Positions 11,561 to 20,801 of a stretch of 64,000 nt of DNA are shown one piece after another. The stretch is taken from positions 1-64,000 of the forward strand of contig NW_026137047.1 in the NCBI RefSeq assembly GCF_000699445.3. Direction: 5' to 3'. Position 1 is the stretch's first letter. Every line of letters starts with the position of its first letter. Source of the DNA: Schistosoma haematobium (lineage: Eukaryota > Platyhelminthes > Trematoda > Strigeidida > Schistosomatidae). Below the pieces are notes generated by a model, which did no database searches, was not told the DNA's origin, and saw nothing but the letters and a program-made list of their open reading frames with translations. Both the position numbers and the translations under genes were made by a program.

Positions 11561-12379
11561 ATTTCAAAACTTAACGTTCACTCAGAGGCTCCTTTCTTAA
11601 ACACACTGGTATGTGAAAACTATATAATGAACTTACCGGTAGTAAATACGTCAGAAACAATGGCGTGACGCAAATAATTCTTCTGCACATCAGTCATATA
11701 ATGTCATACCTCCCATATCCATAGATTTGTAGAATAAATGTGTCCCAATTTTCACAGAAACTAATGTCCGAACACGTCTTTAGTCATTTAACTCATTCCA
11801 ATGCTTAAGACGTGATGAGATCTCAAACGTCATTTTTAAGATGTGTGCTAAAACATTATTCAGTACCAGTTTGCTCGTAAATGCAAAAGAAGCACCTTAA
11901 ATGCTGCTGTTTTCCTTGATCATAATATAGTGTTTAGCTTGAAAAAGGGTAGGAAGTATATTTGGGGCGCATCTCTGACTATACTTTTGCCTTTGACTTG
12001 ATTTCAGGAAAAGTACTTGAAATGTTAATCAGCATCAACACTGACTTCTGGGTAACCACTTGGCTGTACACTTACCCCTATGGAAGAGAATGCAAATGCA
12101 TCTCCACAATTTATGCGTAGACAACTTTGTGCAATCACCTCAGAGTTGTTCCAAAATCCGTTTAAAACGTACGAATGGCCACATATTGAGGTCAGCAATG
12201 ATGCCACACCATTTCTCCTCGAAAGGGACATAATTCTCGTGAACCAAGTACCGAGAGGGTAACCAAGTGGGTGATAAGGCTAAAACATTAACCTCACAAG
12301 GACAGAATCTAACCTTTGGGATTATTCTCGTTGAACCACAGGAGAATAAGGTATTAGTTGGTAATGGTATACAACATAT

Positions 12380-12830
12380 TTTAGTGGCCCGTGGATCTGA
12401 CTCCTATATAGATCGTATGGATGTTTGCTATCGCCTATTCTCGTATATCATCGTCGACTTTAATCACGTTAGTCAATAACGGAATTAAATAAGTCAAATA
12501 ACGAGAATGGGATTTTGAATACGCATACTTTGTATATAAGGTGAATGGAATAGCAGGAAGAGAAGCGATGCAGGGTGGAGATGGCTGGTAAGCCAACTCA
12601 TTTTTAGTCAGGTGTTAACCAATATTTATAGGCGGACAAAAATAAGCTACAGACATGTGATGAATGGGATGGGAAATGTACACACATATGCGCTCATATA
12701 AAAACAATGAAGACTGGTAAGCGAATAACTAACAAGGTCAACATATGACTCAAGTAGAATGAGTAGATTGGCCTGTCCGAAAGCCAAAATAAGATATATG
12801 GGCTTAAAATAATAACGGACACTACAATGT
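12380..12830. repeat. Dispersed repeat, copy 2 (pair with 7770)
   Basis: Same-orientation partner of 7770-8260, with a small extra segment near 12545-12620 absent from copy 1. Confidence 0.5.
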
Positions 12831-13565
12831 TAAGTGCACCTAATCACCTCAAAGCGAGCATATGACTAAAACATCAACACCAAACTCCTCGAGATAACCC
12901 AAATGAGAAGGAGAACAGCCAGGTACGCTCTTACTTTTCTTATTACGAGTTGATCTTAATTGTGACGCTCTTCAAGACCAAATTATCATTACTCACCCAT
13001 GGATTACTATCTCCCTCTTGGACCATTTGTATTTGATGAATGTCTTATATATCACCACAGTTATAAGTACTCCACAACCAGTATCTACTTTTCATCTCTC
13101 ATATTATCATCTAAGTAACCCCCAAACTCCTTCTACTCCATCTCCTTATATATTGTCAATCAATTAAGTATTTCCCAAGCAACACAAAAAGGGGAAATAA
13201 AGGGGAAAAAAGGGGAAATAAAGCGGACGAAAGGGGAAATAAAGGGGAAATGTCGCTTTTTCGCCTTTACGTCGGTTATTTAGGGGAAATGTCGCTTTTT
13301 CCCCCTTACGTCGTGTATTTGGGGGAAATTTGTCGACAGTTCTACGTAACGTACAGTGTTTAAATGAACCGCATCTGGAACTGAAGTTTTCATAAACTTC
13401 GACAAATTTATTCACCGCAAATTAAAAAAACAAAAGTATTTTCATAAAAACAATGTACAAAATACGGAACCAGGCTTTCGGTTGATACGCATATAGAGTG
13501 ACTTCGTTTGTTGTTTAGTTAAAGTGTTCCGACATGCTTTGGAGCCATCACAAAAAACTTACGTG

Positions 13566-15060
13566 ATGCAGGTGAGTGACGTGCTCTCAGGACTTTAGGT
13601 TCATTGTGACTGATTACCTTCTTAGGCCAATAATATGACTTTTTCTGATATCAGTGAGAATGTTCGTAGACGTAGGGCAACTGTGAACTTGTCACGTTCC
13701 CTTGGTTGTCACAGAACCACTTATAATCGGAGGTGGAATAAAATGAGAGCTGCTTTAATGAAAAAATATCACTTTCCTTCGGTCAGTGAGTTTGCTAATG
13801 AAAGCACCGTAAAAGGTAACTGAGTTTAACAATGTTGTTTACTTAATTGATAGAAGTAAAGAGAGAAGTCAGTTGTAATGAAAGTACTTCGATTAGTACA
13901 CCGTCCACTAGCAACATCAATCAAAGGCTTTCAGCTAATAGTGGTATGAACATTAAATTCGTACGTGAATATATATCTTATAGGATGTAGTGAAGTGAAC
14001 TTGTGCTCTACAAAGTTCGTGAATCGCAAAGAACAGATGAACGACTTTATGATGTATCTAATGTCAAATACATCTCTGAGCATAAAAGATGCTGATCGGG
14101 TTCTGTATGGTCTAAGATTTCTTATCCCGGACATACCGAAAAGCATCAGAGGCGTTTTGAAGACATGTCCAAGTGTTCAACCCAAGTTCATCGGCAGTGG
14201 GGTTTACTACCATCTAGGATTGAAAACCAATCTGCTAATTCACTATAGATTCTCTGCAGTCAGCAAAAGACCTGTTAGTTGCCCTACAGGTACTGGAATG
14301 TCAACGGAAAAACACCTCTACGGATGAAAACACTTTGCCACTGAACACTGAGAAGCCAAAGAGGTCTGTACAATAATCTTACTTACATATCCTAGAGGTT
14401 TAATGAAGCGTAAAGAAGATTTTCTTTACAATTCAGTTGACATGGATGTGGCTGAAATGCAGGCTGGGAATAGCCGCGTACAATATCCAAAATTCCGTGT
14501 TTTCGACAAAGTGATATCGCCAATCGCCAAGTACGTTTAATTACTATTTAGATATTCACTATTTAGTTCAACACAATTAGAGATATCACCATCCACATCG
14601 CAATGTAAGCCTGTTGGTGGCACTGTATGTTAATGTTAACGTTACTTGGCACCTCTTCAAAACGAGCACTACAGAAATGCACGTTTTACAGCTGCATACG
14701 AAGTAACCTATATCTATTACTTAAACTTCAGGTGCCTTAACTCATCGCTTTTTGTCATCCTCTGTAAACGAGAAAGACCTTGGTAAGCTGTACGACATAG
14801 CGACACAAGGTTACTTTCACGACATCCGAGACAAGATGATTAAACGAAATAGAAGAAAAGAAAATCCGGTATGTACTAATTTAAAGTGATAACTTCCCTA
14901 CGGCTCTATAGTTACAGTCAACAATACTAACGAACATAACCGTAAGTTCAGCTTCAAGTATTTAGCTGTGCAAAAGCATGTCATTGAGATATGGTTGTGA
15001 CTTTTTTTGTTCGTTTTATTATTTCAGAATTCACAGGAGGACTACCTCAATTCTGAATAG
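13566..15060 (+). CDS. Nine-exon gene inside TRC-like element, 325 aa
   Basis: Splice-phase reading joins exons 13566-13571, 13626-13815, 13854-13943, 13984-14258, 14290-14363, 14396-14530, 14567-14604, 14732-14868 and 15028-15060. Together they give 978 nt, ending in TAG with no internal stop. Every intron is GT-AG, and five of the eight are 31-40 nt long. AATAAA follows at 15096-15101. The N-terminal exon is basic (VRRRRATVNLSRS), suggesting nucleic-acid binding. A central exon contains FLIPDIPKSIRGVLKT and YYHLGLKTNLL, which to me resemble the N-terminal part of animal CACTA-like transposase proteins; this is recollection, not a search. The C-terminal part is charged. Known TRC elements make several alternatively spliced products, so an accessory or DNA-binding protein is the likeliest role. 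The first coding exon (two codons) and the 21- versus 36-nt choice for intron 6 are the least certain points. Confidence 0.65.
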
Positions 15061-15523
15061 TCCGTGCAATTTTTTTGTTGTTCTACCTCGATTTCAATAA
15101 ACATTATTCTTTCAAACAGCTTACTCTTTTACTTACATGGGAAACTGTTGAAGTGTTGAGAATGTGTGTCTGAGTTTCAGTGAACTTTTGATTAAATGCA
15201 CATTCCTTATGAATTAAATATAACCTGTTCCTTGTTTTTCAGATAATTACAAATAACAATGAATTAGCAATTGCATTGGATATGCATAACAATCGATGCT
15301 TAAGCTTGTGCTTTACTGTTGTACAATAATACGCTTTTCTTTTTAAATAAATTTTTTAAAATATTTACTGCTTTTCCACTGCATTGCAGATATACTTCGG
15401 TATGTTGTTGCAAATAAAGGCGGACATAGGAGACCTTTAAGGTTCTGTCGATGGATAGACAATAGGAGGTAATGTGTGTATTTAGGCGAAAAGTAGACAA
15501 TTAAGCGCATAAGTAGGCAATTC

Positions 15524-15709
15524 GGCGGATATTTAGGCGAAAATGCGACGATTTGGGGGATATTTAGGCGAAAATGCGGCAATTCGGCGGATATTTAGGC
15601 GGAAATGCGACAAATCGGCGGATATTTAGGCGAAAATGCGGCAATTCAGCGGATATTTAGGCGAAAATGCGACAATTCGGGGGATATTTAGGCGATAAGT
15701 CGGTAATTT
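15524..15709 (+). repeat. 31-bp tandem repeat, six copies
   Basis: Six consecutive 31-base units begin at 15524, 15555, 15586, 15617, 15648 and 15679, each near GGCGGATATTTAGGCGAAAA followed by TGCGNCAATTC. Degenerate units extend left to about 15470. The array lies just inside the right terminal region of the TRC-like element, where CACTA transposases would be expected to bind subterminal repeats. Confidence 0.9.
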
Positions 15710-15877
15710 GTCGACAAAAAGGCGAAAAAGGGGAAAATCCGCATTATTTCCCCCGGACAGGCGAAAAAGGCGAATTTCTGATGCGTTTTCCCCTTTATTT
15801 CCCCTTTCGCTACCGAAGCATTAACCCCTTTATTTCCCCTTTCTTCGCCTTTATTTCCGCTTTTTGGGTTGTCTGGG

Positions 15878-17729
15878 TTGACCATGAAACAATCATCTAG
15901 TACTTGGATTATCACTTTATCTTATTCTTATTGCAACCAACCGACATCCTGCCTAGTAATGTGATAGCTGCTGGTATCCAGGATCCCTTCTGCCCCAATA
16001 AAAACACACTCAATCAAACTAGGTCAACAAATCCATAGATAATTACAACACTCACTAGAATCAGTGCAGTCGAGCGACTGGACTATTATCCATTGAACAT
16101 AACCAGATACATGTAACTCCACTGAAACAACAAGATATAAACACATGCTCATGATAAAGATATGTAACGTGGCGTCGAGTTGCGGTTGACTGTGATAACC
16201 ACTACGGTAAAACTACGTGCCAGTTAACCGATAAGATCTATTGTAGACAAAATATCAGAAGGCAGTTGATGGCTGTAGTCGAGATGTGTTTGTTGGCGAT
16301 CTCGTGGTATCGAAAGAATACCGATATCGTGCCAGGTTACAAGTGTGGTTATTGAGCACAACCGAATTCGTGCAAGGTCACAACCAACAGAAAAAAGCAT
16401 GTCTTTAGTACAGTTAAACGATCAAGTACAGTAAAACAATCTCTGGTACAATTGGTTATAATAGTAACTGTTTCCATTACACCAATCGCGTTCTGCTGAT
16501 AAAAGTAAGTCAATAAAGATATTTGATGTGTTGTAGAAGATATTGTATATTGAAGACGAACTTTCGGATGGTGCGCTACTAACTAGGCACTGACTTATGT
16601 AACCATAGTTCTTAGTAGATTACGAGTCATTGTTTTTCTAAATCGAGAATATCAATTTACTTATTTGTAGTAACAAATAGTGTGTTGTTCCTGGAGGGAG
16701 AAAAGTGATCAAGAAAACTTTAAAATTTTATGGTTTAGTTATGTTCATGTAATAACCAGCTCTATTATGCGGTTTGAATATGTAACATATAAACTATCTG
16801 CTTCTGGTTCCGATTCCAAGATTGTTTTAACCTTAGGTTTGTGTTATTGATGATTGTTGTCTCTTGCTTAAGTGGTTAAAGTGCATTGTATGGGCTTGCA
16901 TTGTTCGGTCTTTTCTTATGTTCTCTTTTCCAGCCCTTCTCACTCATACTAATCTGCATGTTCGTGTAGAACCGGAGTTACCTTCTGGATAGACGCAAGC
17001 CACTACGGAATGTAAGTTAATTAGTATGGCTTTACTATGCTCTCCGTTATAGAACTTAGGGATCCTACAGTTTTATACATGAATTCTCACTACAGCTGGA
17101 ACAATATCCAATATAGTCTCGTCGAATTGATATAACACCACTGGTTTCTTCAGGTTCTTGTGGTACTAAAGAACAGTCCCAACTGGGACACCTAGGTATT
17201 CGATAGCATTCAGTAAGAGGATTCTAGCCACTCAAATGTTGTATTAGTCATGGTAGACTGAATAGTCCTTCGGCGGCTTACATATTTTAAGCATAAGTCA
17301 CTGGATTTGTCCTAGAGCGATGAAGCTGCTGGTAATAGTACCTATTACATCACCAGGTCGTCGTCTAGTTGTTTGGATTTAATAATAAAGTCGTAGTGAA
17401 GTTAAAAATAAATAATGCCAAGTAATTAAGTACACAAATATCTGAATATAACCGACTAGACGAATATAATAAGCAAAATGATGGGATAAGGCATGTCAAA
17501 TATAAGAGACCAGAATATATTGTGAGGTATGATAAAGTTAGAACTAGCGAATACAATGATATCGTGCCTAGTGTACATATGTATTCAACTGCCATTCCAG
17601 ACGAAAGATAACCTACGACTGCGTACGTGGTTCGGAAAGTATTAACTTGTAGCTTGATAATAAGCTTCAGTAAGAAGTACTTTATCCAGGTGATTTGGAC
17701 TGTGATCAGATCACCTCTCAGATTTCGAC
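15878..17729. other. No gene recognised
   Basis: No exon or named repeat could be supported. Moderately GC-richer patches near 16250-16400 and 17090-17300 look like old interspersed sequence but match nothing else in the window. Confidence 0.4.
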
Positions 17730-18000
17730 GAGACTATAATTTATGGACGAACCAATCAGATATAAGTTAACGATTCACGAATTTGGTGCGGAATTCGTTC
17801 ATACATTTGGCTAAACAGAGTTTGAGCATTATAGCTGGTGTCAGTTCGTGATGAAAACCCTAAATCTAATTTTAAACCCTAACCATCAACTATAAATGAG
17901 AATTCTAACTGCTTTATAACCCTCATTTAGTCCTAATTAGAAGTTGTTCACTCAAGGTCACTTCAGTGTCGCTAAAAGGTCGTCCATAAATTATAGTCTC
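17730..18000 (+). mobile_element. 271-bp MITE with 21-bp inverted termini, copy 1
   Basis: Positions 17730-17750 and 17980-18000 are exact inverted repeats, GAGACTATAATTTATGGACG plus A and its complement. The interior matches the copy at 24564-24841 in opposite orientation (shared words include AAACCCTAA-type tracts and AACTAT or its complement). It is non-coding. The superfamily is uncertain. Confidence 0.8.
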
Positions 18001-20041
18001 ACCCCCATTTTGTTGCACGTCTCCGCACCTGTTCTAAGAGGATGTTCGTATCCTCTTTCAGACGACTGGAAGGTCTATGGTTACGGACTACTACACAAAA
18101 TCACGCTCATGTATCACTCTTAAAGTTGTGATTTATCTTCAGCGTTTAATTTGTCGTTATAAGTTTATGTTTATCTTAGCTTCATTGTTTTCGACTTGGA
18201 GGCTCATTCAGGACGTTTCGGAAACTAATACAAAAGCAAATGATCTGTCAGTCAAATTTGACGTAGAGCTTTAAAGATGTGAACATTTAAATCAAATTCC
18301 TAGGGACGATCCAAGGATGCTTTCTTGACTTCTTTGATTATTCGTATCCAAGTCTTCGAAGTTTGTCTTTCATTTTTACTATTGATCTAGTACAGGTTTC
18401 ATTCGAGTAGTGGACATACGTCTTTTGTAGTGTGTTTTGTCTTTACTCCAATTACCACTCACGTGTCCATTTGAGTTCAATTCAAAAAACCAAATGGAAT
18501 AAATAAAGATTAGTCAACGGACCATAAGTTTGTTAATATAGCAGCGCTAATTTAGTGGTCGAAAGTAATTCCTGTGGTTCGCAAACTCGACTTAGTTTTA
18601 GCATGTACATGCTTTAGAAATCCGTGGCTCAGCCGCTATTCAGGCGGAAGGACAATGGTTAGGAGTCCTTACTTTGCTCAATATTACTCTTCGTTTGTAG
18701 TTTCTTACTTGTCGTGGGAGTTATGTTATCGTTCTCCCTTTTTCAACTTCTCATGATATGTTTAGACATTCGCAGCCTATTATTAATTCGAGAATGAGTA
18801 GCGATAGGTTCCTAATCTAGTTTTAGCAGTAGTCAGTTGCAAACTAAGTAGCTTTAAAATAGATTTTCAGGTTTTAACAGTGAGTAAAACAATCCCAATA
18901 TTCCGTAGGGTTTGTTTGTTTGTCCAAGATGATAACTAACCAATATATCTCATCCCAGCTTTAGATTTTCTCACTAGTTGACTTCTAATTTCTCACCCTA
19001 TAGGCTGTCTAGCGAAAGGCTACGCCGGGCCAGAATGTCAATATACCATTTTTTTGGTCGAGTATTTACTTATTGTTTTCTCATAGTTTCCCAAATTTTC
19101 AAATACATAGTTCTCATGTCCGGGAACATAAAAATACGCCTTAAGTTCATAAACAACATTCTTGATAAATTATACAACCTAAAATACGCATTTCATTGAT
19201 ATAGAGAAAACATAAAAATATTTTTCTTATAAACTTCCCCCTGTCCGACTTGTATTAGCACATTAATAAACAAAAAACGATTCACCAGGTTGTTTCTTTT
19301 ATCAGCCTCATTTGGAGAGTTTTATCATGTGTAGTGGGTTTGCTACCCATAAAACGTTTGGAAAGGTATAAAGAGCCCTGTCGATATTTCTCGATTATCA
19401 CTACTTAAGACTAATATCACCCATATGCCGAGGGTCGATTGTACTGTTCAGCAGTTCGCCTTTCATACTATTTGACTGAAGTCTAGCAATTCAGTATGGG
19501 GGTCTAAAAATACAGGTATTTAATTGTAATTGTTTTCAAAACACAACTCATGTGCAGTGAAAGCACGGAGCTTGCAATGTCGATGTTAGAATTATCAATG
19601 TGAACTTCACGGAGGTCACTGTAAAGTTCGTTGTACATATCGATTATCGACTACCTCCAACCACCACCTTACATATAGGCTTGACGTCTGTTCTTATCAT
19701 TACATAAATAGACGGGAATAGTTCTATTAAAAGCTGCACTTCACTTAAAGCAAAACAAGTGTTACCAATCTTTGTTCAATGACCACAGGCACAGGAGTAA
19801 AAATCAACCACTGGTGAAGCTGCATAGACACAATTACCCCACAAACCATCAACGCTATGTTTGACTGTAGTTTTTCACCTGTCCATCCGTACATTTTTTG
19901 ATGTGTTCGAAAGGTTTTGCAATCTTCCTGATTTCTTTATACTGTCGAAACGCAAACTCATCTAAGCTAACTCACTGTTGGAAATAGTTGTGCTTCTGTC
20001 TACCTGTAGGATTGAAGGCATTTTGTAATCCTTTTTCAAAG
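18001..20041. other. No gene recognised
   Basis: Upstream of the small gene at 20042 no exon could be joined in phase. Promoter elements were not identified. Confidence 0.4.
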
Positions 20042-20381
20042 ATGACTAAACAGCAACTTAAAAACGTATATCTGAGTTATCAACCCGCATTGACTAAGTT
20101 GGTTGGTATGATTTTGCTCATCTACATTTGTGGTTTGATTCGGTCCACCATGATATTTAGTATGAAATCTACAATTATTTAAAAATCTACTTCTAAATTA
20201 AGCACGATGTATATTTCAGGCCCATCATCGTTTGATGGTTAAGGAGGCTAGTAATATGGACTTAAACGATCTAGAATTGTATAAAATGTTGAAGACGCCG
20301 AGATCTACTACGTTATTTGAACAAATTTGTTCTAATCTGTTTGGTCGTTTTGCTTACTGTGAAAGGTTCAGGAAATCCTAA
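20042..20381 (+). CDS. Small two-exon gene, 73 aa, unknown function
   Basis: Exon 1 (20042-20101, ATG to 20 codons) joins exon 2 (20220-20381) in phase 0 across a GT-AG intron (donor GTTGGT, acceptor TATATTTCAG), ending at TAA 20379-20381. AATAAA follows at 20546-20551. The product is a basic, probably helical protein with the segments KLAHHRLMVKEASNMDL and LFGRFAYCERF. I do not recognise the family. It lacks an obvious signal peptide or membrane segment. The PHAX start lies only 421 bases downstream on the same strand, so the two may form a short transcription unit resolved by trans-splicing. A second in-frame donor one codon later (GTATGA) would run into a stop, which supports the junction chosen. 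Confidence 0.5.
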
Positions 20382-20780
20382 ATTATCAATACTAGTGAGT
20401 GGTATATCTTCAAATAACTACTGATGATTTTGGTAATGGCCGACACAAAAAAACATGGATTCAACATCTGATCTTCCATTTTGCGTATATTTCAATACAA
20501 GTACAACCTCGTAGCAAATTTCCATGGCACCGATATCACCACTTCAATAAAAATCTCGTCAATAACTTATCAGCTATCAAAATTGTTGTTAAACATAATC
20601 AACCATATTTTTAATTTCAAGGGAAATCCTCACATATAAGTGTATTGCTACAATACTTTAAATGTATTATTTATGAATCCTGTGTTTTTCTGCTCATTAA
20701 CGACATCTTAACGAGTGTCTGATGTATTTTCCATAGGATAATTATTGTTGTTGGATTTTATATAAATGGATCTTATAATG

Positions 20781-20801
20781 TATTGTTTCTGTAGCTTTGA
20801 A
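20781..20801 (+). promoter_or_regulatory. 3' splice acceptor ahead of PHAX start
   Basis: TATTGTTTCTGTAG ends at 20794, eight bases before the PHAX ATG at 20802. Its position, with no upstream exon found, suits either a 5' UTR intron or a spliced-leader acceptor, as used for many flatworm mRNAs. Both readings are inference. Confidence 0.45.

Larger units (their letters stand above)
13174..15877 (+). mobile_element. TRC/CACTA-like DNA element carrying a spliced gene
   Basis: The left end CCCAAGCAACACAAAAAGGG and the reverse complement of the right end, CCCAGACAACCCAAAAAGCG, form terminal inverted repeats. They continue into G-rich subterminal repeats (AGGGGAAATAAAGGGG on the left, its complement on the right) reaching about 150 bases inward. 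Ends starting CCC and dense subterminal repeats are features of the schistosome CACTA-like TRC group. Flanks share only TT, compatible with a 2-bp target duplication but weak evidence. The interior holds one plus-strand multi-exon gene (13566-15060) and a 31-bp tandem array (15524-15709). No catalytic transposase domain is recognisable, so movement would need a partner supplied in trans. Confidence 0.7.

Noticed and set aside
7770..12830. Intact LTR retrotransposon
   Set aside because: The end repeats are diverged and no gag, protease, RT or integrase motif was found between them.
13164..13415. Repetitive 83-codon minus-strand frame
   Set aside because: It is produced by the G-rich subterminal repeats of the TRC-like element.
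14290..14440. Longer intron 14290-14440 in the TRC-like gene
   Set aside because: Using donor 14259 and acceptor 14289, then 14364-14395, retains two further open segments in frame with short introns typical of this gene.
17365..17595. Hydrophobic 76-codon minus-strand frame resembling a membrane protein
   Set aside because: Composition follows from T-rich antisense DNA; no start context, splice partner or family motif.
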